Of a stretch of 64,000 bases of DNA, positions 25,086-35,437 are shown piece by piece. Location of the stretch: NCBI RefSeq assembly GCF_037126465.1, contig NC_088201.1, positions 191,668,031-191,732,030 on the forward strand, given 5' to 3'. The notes under the pieces were generated by a model. That model did no database searches. It was not told the origin of the DNA and saw nothing but the letters and a program-made list of their open reading frames with translations. The DNA is from Ornithodoros turicata (taxonomy: Eukaryota; Arthropoda; Arachnida; Ixodida; Argasidae). Within the stretch, counting starts at the first letter, position 1. Every line of letters begins with the position of its first letter. Made by a program: the position numbers and the translations under genes.

Positions 25086-25200
25086 GCGTGTTAGCTTAGC
25101 TGAATTGGTAAGAGCGCTGGATCGGTAATACAGAAGATGTGGGTTCAAGTCCTAGTACTGGCTAACCGTTCCACTGACTGCCTTCTTTCATCATTCATTT
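25086..25200 (+). mobile_element. tRNA-derived SINE, Ruka-like
   Basis: TTAGCTTAGCTGAATTGGTA has the form of an A box and GGTTCAAGTCC of a B box, at normal tRNA spacing. The unit ends CTGGCTAACCG and TGACTGCCTTCTTTCATC, a tail also found at 3000-3060 and 60330-60380. This layout matches the tick SINE called Ruka. It would be transcribed by RNA polymerase III and mobilised by a LINE. Confidence 0.75.
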
Positions 25201-25479
25201 CTTAGGCACTTGATGCTTTGTATGTATTTGTCCTTTCTATGTGTTCCAGTCACAGGCCATCAACTGCCATGTTCAAAAGAACTGGAATATGCCTCTGCAA
25301 TCAGGAACCCATCCCAACATCTATTAATGGACAAAGTAGAATTTGTACAGAACACGGTTTGTTGCTCGTGATTATCATCCTTTTTTCAGCGTCTCAGCCA
25401 TTAAAGCCCAACTCTTTCCTAGTCCTTTGATTACCAGATGAAAGGTATCAAGCCCGACATTCTTTCATAAGTTATATTA

Positions 25480-25845
25480 CGGTCATCCTCCTCCCCACCC
25501 CACTTACTGTCAATCCCCTCACAAGTTACTTCCAAGACTTGATGACCCGCACAAAGTACTTGCTCCACCCTACACAAACAAACAAATTCCTCTACTCTGC
25601 GCACCAGCTGATGGTGTCAAACTGGAATGACCTTCCTGCCCACATAGCATCAGAACAAAATATATCGTCATTTATTTCCAAGTGCTATGATTATTTTCAG
25701 ATCGAATGAACTTTTGCGGTGAGTGAACGAATTTTGTGCATTTTTGTGTACATCATTTTGGTATGTCTTTTTCGAATACAAACTTCCCCCCTTTATGTAA
25801 ATCCCTTCACAAGGGTTTTTAAAGTAAACAAATGAAATGAAGAAC
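25480..25845 (+). pseudogene. CR1/L2-like LINE 3' end
   Basis: Translation of about 25515-25708 gives MVSNWNDLPAHIASEQNISS followed by FISKCYDYFQIE and a stop, the typical WN.LP...F C-terminus of CR1-type reverse transcriptases. It is followed by a 3' UTR and a short AAATGAAATGAA tail. Only the last part of ORF2 remains. Confidence 0.6.
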
Positions 25846-26023
25846 TTCGTGATACCTTCACAGGAGCATTTTTAATGTATATTTTACAACAGTGGCTGCT
25901 AAAAATGTCTCAGACACCATTACAAAGGCTGCCGTCTGTATCAGGTGGATCGGATTTTCCCCAGAAGCCCAATAATGTATGACGCTGCATCACATATGCT
26001 ATTTTGGAACAATCTCTGCAGAC

Positions 26024-26038
26024 ATATTATGAAGATAT
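26024..26038 (+). repeat. 15-bp direct repeat, left boundary of the ribozyme array
   Basis: ATATTATGAAGATAT here is repeated exactly at 35438-35452, just outside the right end of the 233-bp array. Both copies lie in the same reading frame of a flanking relic (TYYEDI). It is read as a target-site duplication. Confidence 0.6.
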
Positions 26039-26071
26039 TATATAAGAATATATAATAATAAGAATATATAA

Positions 26072-26956
26072 TATACAGGGTGTCCCAGAAAACGTGTCAT
26101 TGAATTATAATAAAAAAGCTACGCCACCCAGAATCATGCGGTCAACAGCATTTGTTCTTATTAGGTTTTTGCCACCTCCTAATGTGAATGTCATGTAGTC
26201 CAAGTTTAATTATGTAAATATTTGCGAGCTGAGCTCGGAAATTTGCTAAGTAAAGGGCACTTTTTTACCCCACCAATATGAAGAGCATGCCGAATTCACT
26301 AATATTCATGTTAATTCACAGTGATATTCACGAGCTATCGCATCAGAAAAAAAAGCCGATTATAATGCTTTTCGGAGCACCGGACCATAGCGCGCGATGA
26401 CTTTTTCAGCGCAATCGGTCTCAGAGCGACGAAAGGAGGTTCCGAAGCCAGCCCACAGAGTGATAGTAGAAAAAGTAACAGTTCCTAAAATTGGGACAGG
26501 GAAAGCGTTAGCCCAGCGAAAGTGAGACGTGATAAGCCGTGCCTGTTTTATCTCTTTCTGCGATGTCGGGGAGGGCTGGGTTTCCAACCTCCTTTCGTAG
26601 GACTGACAAAGATTGCGCTGAAAAATTCATCATGCGCTATTCTGTGCGACCGCCGTAGACCATGATGTTCGGCTATTTTTTCCGATGGGATAGCTCCTGA
26701 ATATTCCTGTCAATTATCATTAATTTGACTAAATTAGACACGCTCTTCACATTGGTGGGGTAAAAAAGTGACTTTTACTAGGCAAATTTCCGACTTAAGC
26801 TCGCAAAAATTTACATAATTAAACTTACGTTACACGAGATTCACATGAGGAGGTGGCAAAAACCCAGTAAGAACAAATGCCACTGACCGCATGACTGTAG
26901 GTGGTGTAGTTTTTTTATTATAATTCAATGACACGTTTTCTGGGACACCCCGTATA
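26072..26956. mobile_element. Non-autonomous DNA transposon with about 200-bp TIRs
   Basis: TATACAGGGTGTCCCAGAAA at the left end and its complement at 26937-26956 begin inverted repeats that extend about 200 bp inward (both arms contain GGGGTAAAAAAGTG or its complement). The 880-bp unit has no transposase frame. The flanks are AT-rich (TATA). It sits at the left edge of the satellite array. Confidence 0.75.
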
Positions 26957-27080
26957 TGTATAATATGGCTATTAACCCTTTGTATATGTACCTGCTAGCT
27001 TGCACTGCGGCCTCCACAGGTGGCGCCGTCACCGTGGAACATTGACGTCTCGCCGAGACGCACTGTTAGCGCCGACTTAA

Positions 27081-27159
27081 GATCGTGTCACTTCCCTACG
27101 CCAGGCTGACGAGTCCCAAGTAGGACGAAACAGCTGTACTTGGCTGGGAGTGCACGATC
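27081..27159 (+). ncRNA. Hammerhead ribozyme, array 1 copy 1
   Basis: CTGACGA at 27106-27112, stem II GTCC/GGAC closing loop CAAGTA, GAAA at 27127-27130. Stem III is the palindrome ACAGCTGT. The predicted cut follows the A at 27138 (GUA triplet). Stem I pairs GCCAGG with CTTGGC, CCC with GGG, CAC with GTG and GATCGTG with CACGATC. All core positions are canonical. Confidence 0.93.
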
Positions 27160-27313
27160 AAATTGTAAACATATGCTCAACGTGCAGCTACAGAGCTTCG
27201 GCTATTTACCCTTTGTATATGTACTTGCTAGCTTGCACTGCGGCCTCCACAGGTGACGCCGTCACCGTGGAACATTGATGTCTCGCCGAGACGCACTGTT
27301 AGCGCCGAGCCAA

Positions 27314-27392
27314 GATCGTGTCACTTCCCTACGCCAGGCTGACGAGTCCCAAGTAGGACGAAACAGCTGTACTTGGCTGGGAGTGCACGATC
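27314..27392 (+). ncRNA. Hammerhead ribozyme, array 1 copy 2
   Basis: Core identical to copy 1: CTGACGA at 27339, GAAA, and cut after the A at 27371. Stem I is intact. Confidence 0.93.
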
Positions 27393-27546
27393 AAATTGTA
27401 AACATATGCTCAACGTTCAGCTACAGAGTTTCGGCTATTTACCCTTTGTATAAGTACTTGCTAGCTTGCACTGCGGCCTCCACAGGTGGCGCCGTCACCG
27501 TGGAACATTGACGTCTCGCCGAGACGCACTGCTGGCGCCGACCCAA

Positions 27547-27625
27547 GATCGTGTCACTTCCCTACGCCAGGCTGACGAGTCCTAAGTAGGACGAAACAGC
27601 TGTACTTGGTTGGGAGTGCACGATC
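27547..27625 (+). ncRNA. Hammerhead ribozyme, array 1 copy 3
   Basis: CTGACGA at 27572. The stem II loop is TAAGTA and not CAAGTA, which leaves the stem intact. Stem I has CTTGGT with a G-T pair. Confidence 0.92.
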
Positions 27626-27779
27626 AAATTGTAAACATATCCTCAACGTTCAGCTACAGAGCTTCGGCTATTTACCCTTTGTATATGTACTTGCTAGCTT
27701 GCACTGCGGCCTCCACAGGTGGCGCCGTCACCGTGGAACATTGACGTCTCGCCGAGACGCACTGCTGGCGCCGACCCAA

Positions 27780-27858
27780 GATCGTGTCACTTCCCTACGC
27801 CAGGCTGACGAGTCCCAAGTAGGACGAAACAGCTGTACTTGGCTGGGAGTGCACGATC
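27780..27858 (+). ncRNA. Hammerhead ribozyme, array 1 copy 4
   Basis: CTGACGA at 27805. All core and stem positions match copy 1. Confidence 0.93.
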
Positions 27859-28012
27859 AAATTGTAAACATATGCTCAACGTGCAGCTACAGAGCTTCGG
27901 CTATTTACCCTTTGTATATGTACTTGCTAGCTTCCACTGCGGCCTCCACAGGTGGCGCCGTCACCGTGGAACATTGACGTCTCGCCGAGACGCACTGTTA
28001 GCGCCGACCCAA

Positions 28013-28091
28013 GATCGTATCACTTCCCTACGCCAGGCTGACGAGTCCCAAGTAGGACGAAACAGCTGTACTTGGCTAGGAGTGCACGATC
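28013..28091 (+). ncRNA. Hammerhead ribozyme, array 1 copy 5
   Basis: CTGACGA at 28038. Stem I is slightly weakened (GATCGTATC, GGCTAGG). The core is intact. Confidence 0.9.
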
Positions 28092-28245
28092 AAATTGTAA
28101 ACATATGCTCAACGTGCAGCTACAGAGCTTCGGATATTTACCCTTTGTATATGTACTTGCTAGCTTGCACTGCGGCCTCCACAGGTGGCGCCGTCACCGT
28201 GGAACATTGACGTCTCGCCGAGACGCACTGTTAGTGCCGACCCAA

Positions 28246-28324
28246 GATCGTGTCACTTCCCTACGCCAGGCTGACGAGTCCCAAGTAGGACGGAACAGCT
28301 GTACTTGGTTGGGAGTGCACGATC
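28246..28324 (+). ncRNA. Hammerhead ribozyme, array 1 copy 6, core mutated
   Basis: CTGACGA at 28271 is intact but the GAAA core reads GGAA (CGGAACAGC). That replaces a core adenine needed for cleavage, so this copy is probably inactive. Confidence 0.85.
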
Positions 28325-28478
28325 AAATTGTAAACATATGCTCAACGTGCAGCTACAGAGCTTCTGCTATTTACCCTTTGTATATGTACTTGCTAGCTTG
28401 CACTGCGGCCTCCACAGGTGGCGCCGTCACCGTGGAACATCGATGTCTCGCTGAGACGCCCTGTTATTGCCGACCCAA

Positions 28479-28523
28479 GATGGTGTCACTTCCCTACGCC
28501 AGGCTGACGAGTCCCAAGTAGGA
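28479..28523 (+). ncRNA. 5' half of a hammerhead ribozyme, split by a LINE
   Basis: Stem I 5' strand, CTGACGA at 28504 and stem II GTCC..GGA are present. The sequence then switches to LINE 5' UTR. The missing half (CGAAAC onward) resumes at 33485, on the far side of the LINE. Confidence 0.88.
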
Positions 28524-28648
28524 ACGGTAGACGAGGAAGGCTTGAGCAGCCACCTTGTTTTGTCGCTTTGTTGTGAGTTCACCTTTCCTACAATCGAAAT
28601 CGAAGTTGCAGGGGCCGCGTTTCGGCGCGGACTTCCTAGCTCGCCGAC

Positions 28649-29769
28649 ATGAGCTCATCTCCGCCACTTCGGGAGTGGTGCTGCGGTGTCCGCGTGCCGG
28701 ACTCTGCCACTATGGACGAAGTCGTCGATGCAGTGTTCCATGTCGTCGGCAGCGGAAATTTTTACGGGATTTCACATCGAGGTGGAAACCTGTACGAAAT
28801 AGGTTTGTCTACGCGGTCAGCAATAGACCGTGTCTTAGAGTACGGCCTCAAGGTCGCCGATGAGAAATGCACCATTCAACTATTTGGTCCTCGGACTGTC
28901 ACGGTCACTTGCAAAATGGTTCCACTGTACATGAGGGACGAAAACCTCGTTCGGGCCTTATCCAAATACGGAAAGATTCTAAAGATAGACGACGTCACCT
29001 TCGAAGACCACAAAGGACGCGGCGTTCTGCGAAGTGGGAATAAAAAAGTGGTCATGCAAATGGGTGAAAAAACGCCCCTTCCGAACTTTATCCGTGTTGC
29101 GGAGGCATTGATTCAATGTGTCTACCCGGGAGCGAAGCGCGTATGTCGCAGGTGCAAGCAGGAGGGCCATTTTCGGTCAGCCTGCAAAGTGCCCTTGTGC
29201 GAACGTTGTTCGATGTCCACAGCACCGAGGATTGCGGCTCCCGATGTCGTCGGTGCCGCATCAAACACCCACAAGGACCATGTCCTGCACAAACTTCGTA
29301 CGCTAGCATCACCAGTGCTGACTTTCCGGTCTTACCCCCTGTGCAAGACCCAACAGATACCCCAACAGCTCCTTAAGTTACGAAGACCGTGCACCTCTGT
29401 CCTCAGGGTCCAGTTACTGAGCAAGGCTGTCCACCGTTATTGAGCGCAGCAAACGCGCCTAACGCAATCGAAGAGCAAGACAACGCCTCTCGTTCACATA
29501 CTCTCGTGTGCGACCCTGACGTATCGTCTGTGTCCTCTGTAAAAGAAAACGTGAATTGTGCAGTGCCCGCTGTGCCCTCGGCGGACACAAACTCGCGTCC
29601 AGAACCTGGGAGCGACCAGACTATGTCAGACAATTCAACGATAAGCGCTGCGACACCGGACCCTTCTAGACCAGCCCACCGACGGACCAAGAGGAAGAAG
29701 ACCACGAACCCACTCATGCGTGAGGTCTTCGGTTCCGGAAGGGACAGTTCTTCGGACTTTTTTGAGTGA
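28649..29769 (+). pseudogene. Tx1-like LINE ORF1, frameshifted, with one stop
   Basis: ATG at 28649 begins a nucleic-acid-binding ORF1. The N-terminal 150 residues look RRM-like, followed by zinc knuckles: CRRCKQEGHFRSAC then CERC. The next knuckle (CGSRCRRCRIKHPQGPC) is in a different frame, so there is a frameshift near 29200. In that second frame a TAA at 29374 is followed by an open stretch to 29769 that ends acidic and serine-rich (GRDSSSDFFE). Confidence 0.75.
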
Positions 29770-29844
29770 AGTCGCGTGAGCTGCACTTTTTCACGTTATC
29801 AAAAATGTACTGTGGATGCCATGTGTCTATTACTACTTCTCACA

Positions 29845-32800
29845 ATGCGCATAAAAATAGCCACGCTAAACGTAAACGGACTCCGCAATGTTGAGAAACA
29901 AGCCGATGTTGTTGCTTTTGGCCGAAGACTGGGTACCGATATTCTATTGTTATAGGAAACCCACTTCTCTTCTTTACAAGATGAGTCCCAATTTAAGGCG
30001 CGCTTCAATGTTCATGCGCACGCTAGCTTGGGATCTGCACAAGCCTGTGGAATGGCCGTGGTAGTTTTTAACCGTGCACTGTTGAACAAGTTTTTTTGCA
30101 CGTACGACGCAGACGGTCGTGTGATATGTTTTGATTTTCATATTGGAGATGTAAAACACAGAATAATTAATCTGTATGCACCAGCCAAGACCAACCGTAC
30201 GAACGCTTTTTTCCGTTCGGTGGAATCGAGTCTTGTTTCAGCTGACAATGTTTTCGTCGCAGGCGATTTCAACTGTGTAAATGATTCACAGGTGGATGTC
30301 ATTGGACGAGGTCAAGGGCGTTCTGTATGGAATGCGCGTGAACTAACGCGAATTATCAACCAGTTCTGCCTCGTCGACGCCTGGCGCGCAGTTCACGGGC
30401 CGCACGCGATAAACGTCACGTGGCAACGTGGGACATCAGGTTCACGTATTGACCGCATATATCTCCCCGTCAACCTGAGTGATAAGGTTATATCCTGCAA
30501 TCATCACAGCATTCCGTCCACAATTAAATATAAGTTTGATCATTCCGCAGTACTCTTGTCAATCGACCTGGATTATCCACCTGTGCTACACCGTCCCTTT
30601 TGGCGGTTAGATAAGACTTTGCTTGCTGATGACGATGTTGACAGTGCAGTTCGTAGTCTGCTTTCTGAGCCCATCGCGTCATCTTTGCGGCACTGGCAGA
30701 AACGCAAACACGAACTACGTGCACTTTTCACGGACTGGGGAAAACGTAAGGCTAGAGCCAGAACGCAGGAATTTAATCGCCTTTGCGATAAAATCCGGGT
30801 TGTCAGGAGAGGCGGATCGTTAACGACGCAAGCTCAGGAATACCTTAACAGCTTGATCGCCAAACGCAATCTTTTGTTAAGCTCCTCAACCTGCATAGCA
30901 CGCACGGAAAGATCATGCAGCCGCTCTGTTTCCGGCATTCAGGTATACCGTTTTTTACAACACCGCAAAAAACAGACGAATACATTCCTCTCCTCGTGTG
31001 TTCTTCCGGACGGATCCGTAACACACAACCCTGCCCAGGTGTTTGAGACCTTCATCGAATATCACTCACGAGATCTTTCCGTAGGATGCCCCCCGTGTGA
31101 CTTTGAAGACACCTTCTTTGACGTTCTCCCTCATTTGTCGGCTGAAGATCAGGAATCACTTTGTGCACCCTTGTCATCAGAAGAACTAGATGTTGCCCTC
31201 AGGCGTATGCGGCACGGCACGGCTCCTGGCCCAGATGGGTTGACGGTCGACTTCTACCGAAAGTTTTGGGCTGTACTGCGGCCTTACTTACTGACATTGT
31301 TTGCGTCACTAATGACAAGTACAAGGGTCCCCAACTTCTTCGGCTTTGGTAGAGTCATCCTCATTCCGAAGAAAAATGTCGACTTAGCTCACCCCAGTTT
31401 GTGGCGTCCGATAACGCTGCTTAATACCGACTATAAACTTTTTATGTCGGTTCTAAACAATCGTCTCCGTAGTGTATCTGAAAGCGTCATTCACCCCGCG
31501 CAAGGGTGCTCAGTTCCTGGGAGAGGAATGTATCCGTCCTTGTCGCTGACCAGAGACATCCTGGAATACACGAACATGCGTAACATTAGCGGCAGCGTTC
31601 TGTCTCTTGACCAAAGCAAAGGCTTTGATAGAGTGTTGCATTCCTTTTTGTTTTGTGTTTTGGCAAAGTACGGTTTTCCAGCTGAGTTTCGCGCGACAGT
31701 GCAGAACATATACAACTCCTATACAAGTAGCCTAGTTTTTAACGGCCGAGAAGGTCCGACCTTCACAGTGACATGTGGTGTACGCCAACGGTGCCCGATG
31801 TCCCGTCTGCTGTTTGGTTTGACACTTGACGTTTTCGTACGCCAAGTCATTCCCCATCGATGTATTTGGGGTCTCCCGTTACCGGGCAATGACACCGTGA
31901 AGATAAGTGCTTACGCGGATGACGTTACCCTGTTTTTGCGTGACGAAATATCTCTCCGCAACGTTTCCCAAGTCTTTCAGCGTTACTCACACCTTTCGGG
32001 AGCCCAACTGAACGCCATGAAGTGCAAGATCATGTGTGTTGGTTCCTTCGTTCTACCACCCGCTTTCAGTTTTAGGAAATGTACAGCTCTACGGATTCTG
32101 GGAATCAGCTTTGATCAACGCGGTGCGCAGTTGGGTAACTGGGACGATGTGATTCTTTCTATGAAAGCAACTGTCTTAGTAGCACAACCCTTTTCATTTA
32201 GTCTGGCGGAACGCAGCTATTTTATTCGTTCCATTCTCTGTACCCCCTTGTGGCACTTAGGCCAAGTGATGCCTCCTCCGCCCTCTGTCGTGGCCCGTCT
32301 GAACTCTATAATATATTCTTTTTTTTTTGTCTCAGAAGCAGGCAGTTATCAATCGGGCAACACTACAGCTTCCCATTTCTCGGGGTGGCTGGAGCACCAC
32401 CGACGTCTCCGTTGTCTGCAGATGGCTAGCCTTGAAGGCGTTGCTAACGGTACTCCGAGACGTCTGCAGTCCCGGACACACGCTCGCCATGTACTTCTGC
32501 TCTGTGCAGACACGCTTTCTGCCAGACCTTCCTTCGCTATCCGACCGAGTGCGAGCCGAACGTCCTCTCCGGGTTTACGCCTCATTGGTTGCGCTCTATC
32601 GCAGCGTTGAACCTCTCCTCCGAAACCGGGACGTTCTAGAGACGCCATCCATACGCATTTCGGAACGTTTAGCTCTTTCAAAAGAAGAAGCTCGTACTCG
32701 CCTTAGAGGACTGCGCCTCCCTTTCAGGAGTCGTATGTTCAGAGACCTCCCCCCCGGAGTCACAGGACTTCATGTGGCACGCCTGGTGGGATGTTCTCCC

Positions 32801-33275
32801 GTCCCTCGACCGTCTCCGACGATTGGGCATCGTGCACAACGCCTCCTGCGCTTTCTGTGACACAAGAGAAACTGTACAACACGTCTTGTACGAATGCCGT
32901 GTGTCACGAATCTTTTGGGCCTGGGTCTCGCGGTGTCTCTCGCTGCAATGCCCCTTGCTGTGGGGAGCCCTTCGGGTGGAACCGCAGACAGCAAGTGATC
33001 GTCTGCGTCGGTTGACGACTTTCTTGGGCTTTCAGACGCTGTGGAAAGCCCGCAACAGGGCAATAGTTCAACGACAGAGGTTTTTACCTACACTAGCAGC
33101 CGTAGCATCACTCCGTGAAGCTGTCAGGGATTTCCTTACATATGAGTTGCACTACACCAGCGCCACAGCGTTCTCACTGACGTGGCAGCGACACGACATA
33201 TTTACAGTGAGAAGTGGCTTGATCTGTCTCACACAACAACACGGCAACACGCGATATAGCCTACTGCATGCGTAA
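29845..33275 (+). pseudogene. Tx1-like LINE ORF2: endonuclease and reverse transcriptase, broken
   Basis: The frame opens at 29845 (MRIKIATLNVNGLRNVEKQ), hits TAG at about 29953 (before ETHFSS), then stays open to 32610. The APE endonuclease has NLYAPAKTN and FVAGDFNCVND. The reverse transcriptase has GTAPGPDGLTVDFYRKFW, LWRPITLLNTDYKLF, VLSLDQSKGFDRVLHSFL and ISAYADDVTLF. The LDQ..FDRV form and FYRKFW are typical of the L1/Tx1 lineage. Two frameshifts follow, at the T run near 32320 and the C run near 32755. The C-terminal CAFCDTRETVQHVLYEC knuckle is at about 32845-32900. The stop and both frameshifts make it non-functional. Confidence 0.85.
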
Positions 33276-33672
33276 CGGCACAGACCATGTACATGTACAG
33301 CAACCGTGCACACGCCGCGTATCTTGGCATGCATTACGTAGTCCACATGTCGAGCGCAGCTTAAGCGGGAAAGCCGTCATGAGATGTGGTAGTTGGTAGT
33401 TTCTTGTTTTTAGTCATATCTTGTAACATATGTCATCATGCACTGTAGATACCATTACTGTTGTATGTAATAAATTTCCTGAAACGAAACAACTGTACTT
33501 GGCTGGGAGTGCACGATCAAATTGTAAACATATGCTCAACGTGCAGCTACATAGCTTCGGCTATTTACCCTTTGTATATGTACTTGCTAGCTTGCACTGC
33601 GGCCTCCACAGGTGGCGCCGTCACCGTGGAACATTGACGTCTCGCCGAGGCGCACTGTTAGTGCCGACCCAA

Positions 33673-33751
33673 GATCGTGTTATTTCCCTACGCCAGGCTG
33701 ATGAGTCCCAAGTAGGACGAAACAGCTGTATTTGGTTGGGAGTGCACGATC
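33673..33751 (+). ncRNA. Hammerhead ribozyme, array 2 copy 1
   Basis: The core reads CTGATGA (33698), the commonest hammerhead form. GAAA is intact. The cut would follow the A at 33730. Stem I has several G-U pairs (TTTGGT). Confidence 0.92.
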
Positions 33752-33905
33752 AAATTGTAAACATACGCTCAACGTGCAGCTACATAGCTTCGGCTATTTA
33801 CCCTTTGTATATGTACTTGCTAGCTTGCACTGCGGCCTCTACAGGTGGCGCCGTCACCGTGGAACATTGACGTCTCGCCGAGACACACTGTTAGCGCCGA
33901 CCCAA

Positions 33906-33984
33906 GTACGTGTCACTTCCCTACGCCAGGCTGACGAGTCCCAAGTAGGACGAAACAGCTGTACTTGGCTGGGAGTGCACGATC
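33906..33984 (+). ncRNA. Hammerhead ribozyme, array 2 copy 2
   Basis: CTGACGA at 33931, GAAA intact. The distal stem I is the GTACGTG subtype and pairs less well with CACGATC. Confidence 0.9.
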
Positions 33985-34132
33985 AAAACATATGCTCAAC
34001 GTGCAGCTACATAGCCTCGGCTATTTACCCTTTGTATATGTACTTGCTAGCTTGCACTGCGGCCTCCACAGGTGGCGCCGTCACCGTGGAACATTGACGT
34101 CTCGCCGAGACGCACTGTTAGTGCCGACCCAA

Positions 34133-34211
34133 GATCGTGTCACTTCCCTACGCCAGGCTGACGAGTCCCAAGTAGGACGAAACAGCTGTACTTGCTTGGG
34201 AGTGCACGATC
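34133..34211 (+). ncRNA. Hammerhead ribozyme, array 2 copy 3
   Basis: CTGACGA at 34158, 227 nt after the previous copy because of a 6-bp deletion. The core is intact. Stem I has CTTGCTTGGG. Confidence 0.9.
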
Positions 34212-34365
34212 AAATTGTAAACATACGCTCAACGTGCAGCTACAGAGCTTCGGCTATTTACCCTTTGTATATGTACTTGCTAGCTTGCACTGCGGCCTCC
34301 ACAGGTGGCGCCGTCACCGTGGAACATTGACGTCTCGCCGAGACACACTGTTAGCGCCGACCCAA

Positions 34366-34444
34366 GTACGTGTCACTTCCCTACGCCAGGCTGACGAGTC
34401 CCAAGTAGGACGAAACAGCTGTACTTGGCTGGGAGTGCACGATC
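34366..34444 (+). ncRNA. Hammerhead ribozyme, array 2 copy 4
   Basis: CTGACGA at 34391. Core intact, GTACGTG subtype. Confidence 0.9.
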
Positions 34445-34598
34445 AAATTGTAAACATATGCTCAACGTGCAGCTACATAGCTTCGGCTATTTACCCTTTG
34501 TATATGTACTTGCTAGCTTGCACTGCGGCCTCCACAGGTGGCGCCGTCACCGTGGAACATTGACGTCTCGCCGAGACGCACTGTTAGTGCCGACCCAA

Positions 34599-34677
34599 GA
34601 TCGTGTTATTTCCCTACGCCAGGCTGACGAGTCCCAAGTAGGACGAAACAGCTGTACTTGGTTAGGAGTGCACGATC
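34599..34677 (+). ncRNA. Hammerhead ribozyme, array 2 copy 5
   Basis: CTGACGA at 34624. Core intact. Stem I reads CTTGGTTAGG. Confidence 0.9.
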
Positions 34678-34831
34678 AAATTGTAAACATATGCTCAACG
34701 TGCAGCTACATAGCTTCGGTTATTTACCCTTTGTATATGTACTTGCTAGCTTGCACTGCGGCCTCCACAGGTGGCGCCGTCACCGTGGAACATTGACGTC
34801 TCGCCGAGACGCACTGTTAGTGCCGAACCAA

Positions 34832-34910
34832 GATCGTGTCACTCCCCTACGCCAGGCTGACGAGTCCCAAGTAGGACGAAACAGCTGTACTTGGCTGGGA
34901 GTGCACGATC
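34832..34910 (+). ncRNA. Hammerhead ribozyme, array 2 copy 6
   Basis: CTGACGA at 34857. Core and stems intact. ACTCCCC replaces ACTTCCC in stem I. Confidence 0.92.
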
Positions 34911-35064
34911 AAATTGTAAACATATGCTCAACGTGCAGCTACATAGCTTCGGCTATTTACCCTTTGTATATGTACTTGCTAGCTTGCACTGCGGCCTCCA
35001 CAGGTGGCGCCGTCACCGTGGAACATTGACGTCTCGCCGAGACGCACTGTTAGTGCCGACCCAA

Positions 35065-35143
35065 GATCGTGTCACTCCCCTACGCCAGGCTGACGAGTCC
35101 GAAGTAGGACGAAACAGCTGAACTTGGTTGGGAGTGCACGATC
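35065..35143 (+). ncRNA. Hammerhead ribozyme, array 2 copy 7, cleavage site mutated
   Basis: CTGACGA at 35090. The stem II loop is GAAGTA. The cleavage triplet is changed: CTGAAC replaces CTGTAC, which removes the U that pairs with the last A of GAAA. Probably inactive. Confidence 0.85.
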
Positions 35144-35297
35144 AAATTGTAAACATATGCTCAACGTGCAGCTACATAGCTTCGGCTATTTACCCTTTGT
35201 ATATGTACTTGCTAGCTTGCACTGCGGCCTCCACAGGTGTCGCCGTCACCGTGGAACATTGACGTCTCGCCGAGACACACTGTTAGCGCCGACCCAA

Positions 35298-35376
35298 GTA
35301 CGTGTCACTTCCCTACGCCAGGCTGACGAGTCCCAAGTAGGACGAAACAGCTGTATTTGGCTGGGAGTGCACGATC
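35298..35376 (+). ncRNA. Hammerhead ribozyme, array 2 copy 8
   Basis: CTGACGA at 35323. Core intact, with TATTTGG after the cleavage site. Confidence 0.9.
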
Positions 35377-35437
35377 AAATTGTAAACATATGCTCAACGT
35401 GCAGCTACAGAGCTTCGGCTATTTATACTTTGTATAT

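Larger units (their letters stand above)
26967..28523 (+). repeat. 233-bp hammerhead-ribozyme satellite, left array
   Basis: About 6.7 head-to-tail monomers with period 233 bp. Each complete monomer carries a hammerhead ribozyme on the plus strand (see individual entries). Array-1 monomers have AGCTACAGAGCTTCGG where most of array 2 has AGCTACATAGCTTCGG. Overlapping open frames of 123 codons arise because 233 is not a multiple of three and the monomer lacks stops in two frames. They are not thought to be genes. Confidence 0.95.
28524..33484 (+). mobile_element. Tx1-like LINE inserted in the ribozyme satellite
   Basis: A 4.96-kb non-LTR element bounded on the left by satellite ending GTAGGA and on the right by satellite resuming CGAAAC. 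The two halves of one monomer are therefore almost exactly complementary. It has a 125-bp 5' UTR, ORF1, ORF2 and a 3' UTR with AATAAA at about 33468, but no poly-A tail. Target duplication is absent or at most about 3 bp (ACG). Confidence 0.88.
33485..35437 (+). repeat. 233-bp hammerhead-ribozyme satellite, right array
   Basis: About 8.4 monomers continue the array beyond the LINE. It begins with the 3' half of the split ribozyme (CGAAACAACTGTACTTGG). One monomer (33939-34165) lacks 6 bp (ATTGTA). Two monomer subtypes, GATCGTGT and GTACGTGT upstream of the core, alternate irregularly, which suggests local amplification. Confidence 0.95.

Noticed and set aside
27275..35121. Series of overlapping 121-149-codon open frames in the 233-bp repeat
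   Set aside because: They arise from a monomer that is stop-poor in two frames and a period that is not a multiple of three. Starts and stops recur every 233 bp and the ribozyme core is what is conserved, so no protein gene is called.
26967..35437. CRISPR array
   Set aside because: The repeats are 233 bp, directly adjacent without unique spacers, and the context is eukaryotic.
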